Part shown: one piece after another, positions 1 through 6,066 of the stretch
How the letters are laid out: each line of letters opens with the position of its first letter
Numbering within the stretch: position 1 is the first letter of the stretch
Assembly: GCA_946887385.1 (NCBI GenBank)
Contig: CAMPKU010000167.1
Span: 1-10,237, forward strand
DNA: 10,237 bases
Source: an uncultured Gammaproteobacteria bacterium
Lineage (GTDB): Bacteria; Pseudomonadota; Gammaproteobacteria; Rariloculales; Rariloculaceae
Direction of reading: 5' to 3'
Translations under genes and position numbers: made by a program
The notes under the pieces: model-generated
The model's database searches: none
Seen by the model: the letters and a program-made list of their open reading frames with translations, nothing else
What the model was told of the DNA's origin: nothing

Positions 1-1
1 G

Positions 2-1903
2 AATAGCGGCGATTGGTACAACCGCCGCTATTCGCCGCTCACGCAGATCGATCGCGGCAACGTTGCCAGCTTGAAGGGCGTTTGGCGCACACACTTGCGC
101 GGCTCGGGCCTCGGCGCGCAGTACTCGGGCGAAGCTCAACCGCTCGTGCACGAGGGCGTCATCTACGTCGTCACGGGCGCGAACGACACGTTCGCCGTGA
201 GCGTCGAGAGCGGCGAGATCCTGTGGGAGTACCGCGCGAATCTCGATCCGGCGATCAACGCCGTCTGTTGCGGCTGGACCAGCCGCGGCGTGGGCTTAGG
301 CGACGGCAAGGTGTTCGTCGGTCAGCTCGACGGCAAGATGGTGGCGCTCGACCAACGCACGGGCCGTGTTGCATGGTCTGTGCAAGCCGAGCGCTGGCAG
401 GAAGGCTTCACGATCACGAGCGCGCCGCTCTATTTCGACGGCCTCATCTATACCGGCTTTGCCGGCGGCGAGCGCGGCATCCGCGGCCGCGTGAAAGCGT
501 TCGACGCGCGCGACGGCAAGCTCGCTTGGACGTTCTACACGATTCCCGGCCCCGGCGAAGTGGGCCACGACACGTGGCCGCAGGACAACGACATCTGGAT
601 GGACGGCGGCGCACCCGTCTGGAATACGCCCGCCGTCGATCCGGAGCTCGGGCTCGTCTACTTCGCCACGGGGAATCCCGGCCCCGACTACAACGGCTCG
701 ATCCGGCTTGGCGACAATCTGTTCTCGACGTCCGTGGTGGCCGTCGACGCCAAAACCGGCGAATACCGCTGGCACTTCCAAGAAGTGCATCACGACATCT
801 GGGACTACGACGCCGCCGCGCCCGTGACGTTGTTCGACCTCGAGGTGAACGGCATGCAGCGCCGCGGCCTCGCGCACGCCGGCAAGACGGGCTGGGTCTA
901 CCTTCTCGACCGCACCGACGGCACGCCGCTCGTCGGCATCGACGAGCGCGCCGTGCCGCAAGAGCCGCGGCAAGGCACGGCGGCAACGCAACCTTATCCC
1001 CGCGGCGACGCGTTCGTTCCGCAGCAGATCGACATCGCGCCGGAAGGCACCGCGCTCGTCAACGGCGGCAAGATCTTCACGCCGTTTTGGACCACGCCCG
1101 TGCTCGCGAAGCCCGGGCCGCCGGGCGGCGCGAACTGGCCGCCGAGCTCCTACGATCCCACGAGCGGCTACTTGTACGTGTGCGCGGCGGATCGCGTCTG
1201 GTCGTACGTGGCGCAGGAAGTCACGGCCGACCGGCCGCCCGAGGGCGCGAACTACATCGCCGGCGGCATCGGCGGTTTCCACATGACGCCGCTCGGCGTG
1301 TTCGCAGCGCTCGACCTGCGCACGAACGAGCTCGTGTGGCAGCAGCACTGGCCGAGCCCTTGCTACAGCGGGTCGCTCGCAACGGCCGGCGGGCTCGTGT
1401 TCGTCGGCCGCAGTGACGGCCGCCTCACGGCGCTCGATTCCGCGAATGGCCGGCAGCTCTGGGAGTTTCAGACCGGCGCCGGCATGAACGCGCCCGTCAC
1501 GTCGTTCGCGTGGAACGGCAAGCAGTACGTCGTTGCCTACTCCGCGGGCAATTTGTTGGCCGGTTCGCCGCGCGGCGACAGCTTGTGGCTATTCGGCGTG
1601 GACGGTGCGCTCGAGCCGGTGCCGCCCGCAGGCTCTTTGATGACGTTCGCGCCGGGCGCGGCGGCACCCGGGGATGCCGAGGCCGGCGCCACGGTCTACA
1701 CCACGGCGTGCCTCGCGTGTCACGGCGAGCAAGGCGAAGGCGGCCACGGCGGCGGCCCGTCGCTGCAAGCGATGGAGAACGCCACGGTAGTGCTGCAAGT
1801 CGTGAGCGAGGGCCGCAGTGCGATGCCGGCAATGGCCGGCACGCTCACGGCCGAGCAAATCCGCAACGTCGCGGCGTACGTGAGCCAGCGGCTCGCGAAG
1901 TAG
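2..1903 (+). CDS. PQQ-dependent dehydrogenase with C-terminal cytochrome c domain, 5' end missing
   Basis: This is a periplasmic quinohaemoprotein that oxidises an alcohol, sugar or related substrate with pyrroloquinoline quinone and passes electrons to its own haem c. The frame is open to the left edge, and its first visible residues (YSPLTQIDRGNVASL) are the usual N-terminal stretch of mature PQQ dehydrogenases, so only the signal peptide and a few residues are lost; 633 residues remain. Visible landmarks are adjacent cysteines (266-271) that form the active-site vicinal disulphide in this family, the likely metal-ligand Glu in GGERG (470-472), Asn in TGNP (674-676), and WDYD (800-811) with the probable catalytic Asp at 803-805. 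Tryptophan-docking propeller repeats run to about 1600. The haem c site is CLACH (1709-1723), and a Met in AMPAM (1823-1834) is the probable distal ligand. The substrate cannot be read from the sequence. The HHDIWDYD context resembles the glucose/quinate branch as much as the alcohol branch. Confidence 0.93.
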   Translation, partial: NSGDWYNRRYSPLTQIDRGNVASLKGVWRTHLRGSGLGAQYSGEAQPLVHEGVIYVVTGANDTFAVSVESGEILWEYRANLDPAINAVCCGWTSRGVGLGDGKVFVGQLDGKMVALDQRTGRVAWSVQAERWQEGFTITSAPLYFDGLIYTGFAGGERGIRGRVKAFDARDGKLAWTFYTIPGPGEVGHDTWPQDNDIWMDGGAPVWNTPAVDPELGLVYFATGNPGPDYNGSIRLGDNLFSTSVVAVDAKTGEYRWHFQEVHHDIWDYDAAAPVTLFDLEVNGMQRRGLAHAGKTGWVYLLDRTDGTPLVGIDERAVPQEPRQGTAATQPYPRGDAFVPQQIDIAPEGTALVNGGKIFTPFWTTPVLAKPGPPGGANWPPSSYDPTSGYLYVCAADRVWSYVAQEVTADRPPEGANYIAGGIGGFHMTPLGVFAALDLRTNELVWQQHWPSPCYSGSLATAGGLVFVGRSDGRLTALDSANGRQLWEFQTGAGMNAPVTSFAWNGKQYVVAYSAGNLLAGSPRGDSLWLFGVDGALEPVPPAGSLMTFAPGAAAPGDAEAGATVYTTACLACHGEQGEGGHGGGPSLQAMENATVVLQVVSEGRSAMPAMAGTLTAEQIRNVAAYVSQRLAK

Positions 1904-1915
1904 AGGACACAGCGT

Positions 1916-2320
1916 ATGAACAAGACGTACACGGGTAGCTGCCATTGCGGAGCCGTGCGGTTCGAGGTCGATCTGGATCTCGCGGCCGGCACGAGCAAGT
2001 GCAATTGCTCGATCTGCCGCAAGACACGGGCCTGGAATACGGTCGTCAAGCCTGCTGCGTTTCGGCTACTGCAAGGCGAGAACGAGATGAGCGACTATCA
2101 GTTCGGCGGCAAGAACGGCCACCACTTGTTCTGCAAGCACTGCGGCGTGCGCGCCTTCGGCCGCGGGTACGTCGAGCAGATCGGCGGCGACTTCGTGTCG
2201 ATCAACCTGGGCGCGCTCGACAACGCTACGGACGATGAGCTCGCGGCAGCACCCGTGCAGTTCATGAACGGCCGCGACAACGACTGGTTCAATACGCCGC
2301 CCGAGACGCGCCACCTCTGA
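1916..2320 (+). CDS. GFA/CENP-V family zinc protein
   Basis: This is a complete 134-residue protein of the family named after glutathione-dependent formaldehyde-activating enzyme (Gfa). Seven cysteines fit the two-zinc pattern: C9/C11 (SCHCG) with C73/C76 (FCKHCG) as the structural site, and C29/C31/C34 (CNCSICRK) as the presumed second, catalytic-type site. The C-terminal DNDW and PPETRHL segments are also usual in the family. The ATG is preceded by AGAGGA (1902-1907) at 8 bases, which overlaps the end of the stop codon of the dehydrogenase gene; the two genes are 12 bases apart and probably share one transcript. The pairing suggests a link to an aldehyde product of the dehydrogenase, but this is inference. 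Most members have no proven activity, and the original formaldehyde-glutathione function should not be assumed. Confidence 0.92.
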   Translation: MNKTYTGSCHCGAVRFEVDLDLAAGTSKCNCSICRKTRAWNTVVKPAAFRLLQGENEMSDYQFGGKNGHHLFCKHCGVRAFGRGYVEQIGGDFVSINLGALDNATDDELAAAPVQFMNGRDNDWFNTPPETRHL

Positions 2321-2408
2321 GCCGCCGGAGGCGCGGGCGGGCGTTGTAGCTAGGCTCAAGGCGCGCAGCACCGTGCGCTAAATCACTGGCGCGCGCTGCG
2401 CCGCCGCC

Positions 2409-2414
2409 TACAAT
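2409..2414 (+). promoter_or_regulatory. Possible -10 element of the transporter gene
   Basis: TACAAT matches the sigma-70 -10 consensus at five of six positions. It ends only 8 bases before the ATG at 2423. Transcription would then begin within a few bases of the start codon, giving a leaderless or nearly leaderless mRNA. This agrees with the absence of any purine-rich ribosome binding site before 2423. No good -35 box is seen at 16-18 bases upstream (the stretch near 2385-2391 is ACTGGCG), so the call is tentative. Confidence 0.4.
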
Positions 2415-2422
2415 GCAGCCCG

Positions 2423-3739
2423 ATGAACTACCTCCGGTTGCTCAGGCACGAGCGCGGCCTCATCGCCAGCGCGCTCGTGGCGGGCGGCGCCGCGGCCGGG
2501 CTCGGCGTGCCGATCGACTTCGTGCTGTTCGGGCTCATGCTCGCCGGCATCGCGCTGTTTCATCACCACACGCTCAACGTCGCGCTCACGGGCGTCGCCG
2601 CGATCATCGTGTACGAGCTCGCGTCGGGCGGCCTGAACACGGGGCCCGGCCTCCAAGGGCTCGCCCTGCACTTAGCGCATGAGTGGGTAACGCTCGCGAA
2701 CCTGCTGGGTCTACTGCTGGGCTTCGCGCTGCTCGCGCAGCACTTCGAAGACTCGAACGTGCCGTCGCAATTGCCGCGCGTGCTGCCAAGCAGTTGGCAC
2801 GGCGCGTTCTTGCTGCTTGCGATCGTGTTCGTGCTCTCGTCGTTTCTCGACAATATCGCCGCGGCATTGATCGGCGGCGCAATGGCGCACGCGGTGTTCC
2901 GCGGCAAGGTGCACATCGGTTACCTGGCAGCGATCGTTGCAGCTGCCAATGCCGGCGGCGCCGGCAGCGTAATCGGCGACACGACCACGACGATGATGTG
3001 GATCAGCGGCGTCGCGCCGGCCAACGTCGTGCACGCCTATGTTGCGGCAGTGCCGGCGCTCGTCGTGTGCGGCCTCGTCGCGGCGCATCAACAGCAAAAG
3101 TATGCGCCGATGGTGAAAGAAGGTCTCCGCGCCTTGTCGCTCGACTGGCCACGCCTCGGCGTCGTGGCTTTCACGTTACTCGCCGTGATCGCGGCGAACG
3201 TCACGACGAACCTGCGCTTTCCTAGCGTGGCCGAGTACGTGCCCGTCGTGGGTCTCACGGCATGTCTCGCGATACTCGTGGCGGCTCCGGTACGCCAGCC
3301 TGCATGGCGGTTGCTGCCCGGCGCGCTCAAGAACAGCGCGTTCCTGCTCTCCCTCGTGCTTGCGGCATCGATGATGCCCGTGGAGCAGTTGCCAGCGCCG
3401 TCGTGGCAATCGGCTTTTGGGCTCGGGTTCGTGTCCGCCGTGTTCGACAACATCCCGCTGACGGCCCTGGCGCTGACGCAGGGCGGCTACGACTGGGGCG
3501 TGCTCGCATACGCCGTGGGCTACGGCGGCTCGATGGTGTGGTTCGGCTCGTCGGCCGGCGTTGCGCTCTCGAGCACCTACCCTGAGGCGAAATCCGTGGC
3601 GCTGTGGCTCACGCACGGCTGGCACGTCACGCTCGCGTACGTCGCTGGATTCTTCGTGTTGCTCGTGCTGCTCGGCTGGCACCCCCCCGATCCCAGCGCC
3701 GCGGAGGCGCCGCGCGCGACAGTGGTGCTCGAGCCTTAG
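2423..3739 (+). CDS. ArsB/NhaD-type membrane transporter, probable Na+/H+ antiporter
   Basis: This is a 438-residue inner-membrane protein with about ten to twelve hydrophobic segments. It shows the two-repeat signature of the ion transporter superfamily that includes NhaD and ArsB. Each half carries a DN motif at a broken helix: FLDNIAAA (141-148) and VFDNIPLTA (340-348). Between them lies GGAGSVIGDTTTTMMW (178-193), very close to the IGD-TTTM-W segment known from NhaD Na+/H+ antiporters; GSSAGV (375-380) matches the equivalent late motif. The acidic residues D143, D186 and D342 are candidates for cation and proton binding. A cluster of three histidines (47-49) sits near the second membrane segment. 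ATG 2423 is chosen because hydrophobic sequence starts soon after it and the family fold is complete. Substrate specificity (Na+, Li+ or an anion) is inferred from motif similarity only. Confidence 0.85.
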   Translation: MNYLRLLRHERGLIASALVAGGAAAGLGVPIDFVLFGLMLAGIALFHHHTLNVALTGVAAIIVYELASGGLNTGPGLQGLALHLAHEWVTLANLLGLLLGFALLAQHFEDSNVPSQLPRVLPSSWHGAFLLLAIVFVLSSFLDNIAAALIGGAMAHAVFRGKVHIGYLAAIVAAANAGGAGSVIGDTTTTMMWISGVAPANVVHAYVAAVPALVVCGLVAAHQQQKYAPMVKEGLRALSLDWPRLGVVAFTLLAVIAANVTTNLRFPSVAEYVPVVGLTACLAILVAAPVRQPAWRLLPGALKNSAFLLSLVLAASMMPVEQLPAPSWQSAFGLGFVSAVFDNIPLTALALTQGGYDWGVLAYAVGYGGSMVWFGSSAGVALSSTYPEAKSVALWLTHGWHVTLAYVAGFFVLLVLLGWHPPDPSAAEAPRATVVLEP

Positions 3740-3756
3740 CCGCGCTGCCGCGAGGC
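3739..3756. terminator. Possible hairpin at a convergent gene junction
   Basis: An imperfect inverted repeat pairs GCCGCG (3739-3744) with CGC and GGC (3749-3751, 3754-3756) around a CTGC loop, with a two-base bulge. It lies between the stop codons of the transporter gene and the small gene on the opposite strand. Neither strand has a following run of T, so at best it is a weak bidirectional terminator or 3'-end stabilising structure. Confidence 0.25.
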
Positions 3757-3760
3757 AAGA

Positions 3761-3928
3761 TCAGTCGTCGGTACGCTGACCGGTGCCACGCTCGCCCTCG
3801 AGCCGCTTCACGAGCTCGGCGAGCGCGGTGAGCTGGCGCTGCATGTGGAGCTCCGCTTCGCGGCGCAACGCGCGTCCGCGCAGAACGCTGTCGAGCTCCG
3901 CAGGACTCGAAATTTCGGGTTCGTTCAT
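3761..3928 (-). CDS. Small hypothetical protein, 55 residues
   Basis: Reading the - strand from ATG (3926-3928) to TGA (3761-3763) gives a 55-residue protein beginning MNEPEISSPAELDSVLRG. It is strongly charged, has no cysteine and no membrane segment, and its middle (about residues 11-47) looks like an amphipathic or coiled-coil helix with leucines among Arg and Glu. A good ribosome binding site, TAAGGGG (3935-3941), stands 6 bases before the ATG. It ends 21 bases from the stop of the convergent transporter gene and is divergent from the outer-membrane protein gene. I do not recognise a family. A small regulator or a protein-binding peptide would fit the composition, but nothing shows this. 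Overlapping + strand frames here lack a comparable start signal. Confidence 0.7.
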   Translation of the reverse strand: MNEPEISSPAELDSVLRGRALRREAELHMQRQLTALAELVKRLEGERGTGQRTDD

Positions 3929-3934
3929 GGCGTG

Positions 3935-3941
3935 CCCCTTA
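3935..3941 (-). promoter_or_regulatory. Ribosome binding site of the 55-residue gene
   Basis: The - strand reads TAAGGGG followed by a 6-base spacer and ATG. It is one of the better Shine-Dalgarno matches in the window and is the main reason to accept this short frame as a gene. Confidence 0.65.
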
Positions 3942-4097
3942 CGGCTTGTCTCACCAAGAGCATGCCAAGCTCGTCACTCGCAGTAAACGTTGCGAATGGG
4001 CGCAGCGGCGAGCATCGGAATTATGGCAAGCAGCACCGGCTCGACGAAGCAGGTGACGGGCCTCGCCGAGGTACACTGGGCCCTTCGCTACGCTGAC
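3942..4097. other. Intergenic region between divergent genes
   Basis: This stretch must hold the promoters of the 55-residue gene (- strand) and the outer-membrane protein gene (+ strand). Candidate -10 boxes are TACACT (4072-4077, + strand) and CATAAT (4020-4025, - strand). Neither has a convincing -35 partner at standard spacing. No operator repeat or RNA structure was evident by eye. Confidence 0.3.
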
Positions 4098-4104
4098 AAA
4101 GGAG
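4098..4104 (+). promoter_or_regulatory. Ribosome binding site fixing the start of the outer-membrane protein
   Basis: AAAGGAG lies 5 bases before ATG 4110 and is close to the ideal anti-16S match. It selects ATG 4110 over an in-frame TTG at 3990; the longer reading would put about 40 polar residues before the signal peptide. Confidence 0.8.
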
Positions 4105-4109
4105 CTGTC

Positions 4110-4691
4110 ATGCTGCGCACTCACAATTTCCGCTACGCGCTCGGCCTGAGCTGCCTATTGGCCGCTTTGGCACTGCCGAGCGCGGCTTGGTCCGCCGACA
4201 ACGGCATCTACATTGGCGGATCGTTCGGCGAAGTCTCGTCCGATTACGACCTCATGTTCGGCCAAGGCTCCGAGACGGACGACAACGGGTTCAAGGCGAT
4301 CATCGGCGCCCGGCCGTTCGACTGGCTTGCGATCGAAGCCAACTACGCAGACTTTGGCGAGACGCGCGCGCCGTTGAATATCGCCTGCGTAACGCTGCCG
4401 TGCCCCGACGAGGAAACGGTCGACGCACGGTCGGTCTCGGTGTCGCTGGTCGGCATATGGGCGCTGCCGCTGCTCGACGTGTACGGGCGCGTGGGCACTT
4501 CGCGGTGGGAGACGAAGCACGCAGTCGCCTTCGGCCTTTTACAAAAAGACGAAGGAACGGATCCCACGTACGGCGTCGGCGTGCAGGGGCGGCTCGGCAG
4601 CTTCGCGCTGCGCGTGGAGTACGAGCGTTTCGACTTCGGCCGAGCCGATGCCGATCTGCTGTCTGCCGGCTTCACCTACACGTTCTTGTAG
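4110..4691 (+). CDS. Small outer-membrane beta-barrel protein, OmpA-like barrel type
   Basis: The 193-residue precursor has a classic Sec signal peptide: a basic start (MLRTHNFRYA), a hydrophobic core (about 11-23) and a probable cleavage site after SAAWSA (residue 29). The mature part of about 164 residues is made of alternating-polarity strands with glycine and aromatic residues (YIGGSFGE, FKAIIGARPF, LAIEANYADF, VYGRVGTSRW, FALRVEYERF, AGFTYTF), consistent with an eight-stranded barrel of the OmpA-like/outer-membrane beta-barrel families. No peptidoglycan-binding domain follows. The last residue is Leu rather than the usual terminal Phe, although Phe is the next to last. Two cysteines (C93, C98) flank TLP and could form a disulphide in an extracellular loop. 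The function is unknown; small barrels of this kind range from structural or adhesive proteins to lipid-related roles. Its 3' end faces the DUF58 gene with 17 bases between. Confidence 0.85.
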   Translation: MLRTHNFRYALGLSCLLAALALPSAAWSADNGIYIGGSFGEVSSDYDLMFGQGSETDDNGFKAIIGARPFDWLAIEANYADFGETRAPLNIACVTLPCPDEETVDARSVSVSLVGIWALPLLDVYGRVGTSRWETKHAVAFGLLQKDEGTDPTYGVGVQGRLGSFALRVEYERFDFGRADADLLSAGFTYTFL

Positions 4692-4708
4692 CGCGCAAAC
4701 ACCGCGCT
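4690..4708. terminator. Hairpin at the convergent junction, possible bidirectional terminator
   Basis: AGCGCG (4690-4695) and CGCGCT (4703-4708) form a perfect 6-base-pair stem with a 7-base loop (CAAACAC). It fills the gap between the stop codons of the barrel protein gene (TAG 4689-4691) and the DUF58 gene (4709-4711). No T tract follows on either strand, so intrinsic termination would be weak. The position is typical of a shared 3'-end structure. Confidence 0.4.
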
Positions 4709-6061
4709 CTAGATCATGCCGGCACGCTTCACTGCGTGATAGCGGTTGACGAGCTCGATGCCGAGCCGCTCGGGCTCGGCGTCGACCATCAGCGCGTCGC
4801 GCGCGGCAAGGCGGCGAAACGCATCGCGGCGTGCCTGCTCGTAGAGATGCGCGCTCGCAACGTCGAGCGCCGCGTTGCCCGACGACAGCGGCTGCGCGAT
4901 CAGCTCGCCGACGATGCGCTCGCGCACGCTCGCGAGCAGCACCAGGTGCCGCTGGCGCAGCAGCTTGAGCGCCAGGCCGAGCTCGCTGCCGTCCTCGTCG
5001 CGGAAGTTGGTGATCACGATGACGAGCGCGCGCTTACTCTGCCGCCGCAATAGGCTCTGGGCCGCGGCCACGTAGTCGGAATGGCTGGGCGTGGGCTGCA
5101 CTCCGTAGAGCTCGCCCATCAGCGTGTTCAACGTGTGCGTGCCTTTGCGCGGCTCGATCAGCCGCTCCTCTCCCGGCGGCGTGCCGAACGTCAAGGCGCC
5201 GACGGCGTCGCCCTGCCCCAGCGCCACGTACGACAGCAGCATCACGGCATTCAACACCTGATCGAAATGCGCCGTGCCCACGGCCCCGCGGCGATCGTCG
5301 GCGCGCATGCGGCGCCCGCAGTCGATGAGCAGCATCACGCGCTGATCGCGCTCGTCCTGAAACTCGCGCACGATCGGCTTGTCGAGCCGCAGCGTGGCTT
5401 TCCAATCGATGTGGCGAACGGAATCGCCGTAGCGGTATTCGGCGAGCTGCTTGAAATCCGTGCCCTCGCCGCGCTGCACGAAGGTCTTGATGCCGATTTC
5501 CTGCAGGCGCCGATCGCCGGCGAGCCACGCGTAACGCGCGATCTCGGCGAAATCGGGATAGACGCGGCGCGTTTCGGCAACGCCCAATCGCACCCGCAGA
5601 TCGCACAGGCGCAACCGCGAGCGCACGCGGGCCTCCGCGGGCGCGAACGTGATCTCACCGCGCCGCGTGGGGGTGATCGTGTACGTGGTGTCGACGCGCT
5701 GACCGGCCGGGATTCGCAGAGCCACGGGCAAGCCCCTAGCAACGACGCTGGCATCGACGTGGTCGTAAAGCTCGCAGCGCCAATCGCTCGAGTGGCCGTG
5801 CTCGAGCGTTACCCGCACACCGCGCTCCACGCCGATCGCGAACGCCGGCGGCAATCGGCGCCCGAAGCGCACGTTCGCGGTGCGCCAGGCCCGGCTCGAC
5901 ACGAAATAGTCGCCGACCGCCGTGAGCAGCAAAGCAACCACTGCGGCCGCAGTCGCCCAAGCCACACTCGTATTCGCGGCACCGGCCAGCAACGCCGCAA
6001 GCGCGGCCACACCGATGACGGCGAGCGTGACGAGCAAGCTGCGACTGGGCGCGGCGCGCAT
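4709..6061 (-). CDS. DUF58 domain protein with von Willebrand A-like fold, membrane anchored
   Basis: This 450-residue protein has two hydrophobic segments at the N-terminus (about 9-28 and 33-50), then a beta-rich region (about 60-165) and the DUF58 domain. The hallmark is YRYGDSVRHIDW (209-220), followed by a vWA-like core with LLIDCGRRM (244-252) and VIVITNFRDED (347-357). The metal-site motif that is DxSxS in true vWA domains reads D247-C-G-R-R, so both serines are missing. DUF58 proteins are almost always encoded beside MoxR ATPases and are thought to be their partners. The start is the ATG at 6059-6061, 5 bases after the MoxR stop codon. No ribosome binding site is visible, which suggests translation coupled to moxR. 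An in-frame extension upstream would run through the moxR gene and add low-complexity Arg/Ala sequence, so I reject it. This is the last gene of the operon. Confidence 0.93.
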   Translation of the reverse strand: MRAAPSRSLLVTLAVIGVAALAALLAGAANTSVAWATAAAVVALLLTAVGDYFVSSRAWRTANVRFGRRLPPAFAIGVERGVRVTLEHGHSSDWRCELYDHVDASVVARGLPVALRIPAGQRVDTTYTITPTRRGEITFAPAEARVRSRLRLCDLRVRLGVAETRRVYPDFAEIARYAWLAGDRRLQEIGIKTFVQRGEGTDFKQLAEYRYGDSVRHIDWKATLRLDKPIVREFQDERDQRVMLLIDCGRRMRADDRRGAVGTAHFDQVLNAVMLLSYVALGQGDAVGALTFGTPPGEERLIEPRKGTHTLNTLMGELYGVQPTPSHSDYVAAAQSLLRRQSKRALVIVITNFRDEDGSELGLALKLLRQRHLVLLASVRERIVGELIAQPLSSGNAALDVASAHLYEQARRDAFRRLAARDALMVDAEPERLGIELVNRYHAVKRAGMI

Positions 6062-6066
6062 CGGCG

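Noticed and set aside
800..811. Calling the dehydrogenase XoxF or another lanthanide enzyme
   Set aside because: The Asp pattern alone is not enough. The enzyme carries a fused cytochrome c, and its HHDIWDYD context also fits glucose/quinate-type enzymes.
296..1348. Long open reading frame antisense to the PQQ dehydrogenase gene
   Set aside because: It is the usual by-product of GC-rich coding sequence. The product is rich in Arg, Ala and Val without any domain, and the opposite strand carries clear family motifs throughout.
1916..2320. Naming the small zinc protein a formaldehyde-detoxifying enzyme
   Set aside because: The motif identifies the family only. The activity is doubtful for most members, and no glutathione-linked formaldehyde dehydrogenase gene is in view.
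2361..2401. Terminator hairpin after the GFA-family gene
   Set aside because: Only a 7-base inverted repeat (GCGCAGC/GCTGCGC) separated by 25 bases and with no T run was found. This is expected by chance in such GC-rich sequence.
3990..4109. Upstream TTG start extending the barrel protein by 40 residues
   Set aside because: The signal peptide and AAAGGAG at 4098-4104 both place the start at ATG 4110.
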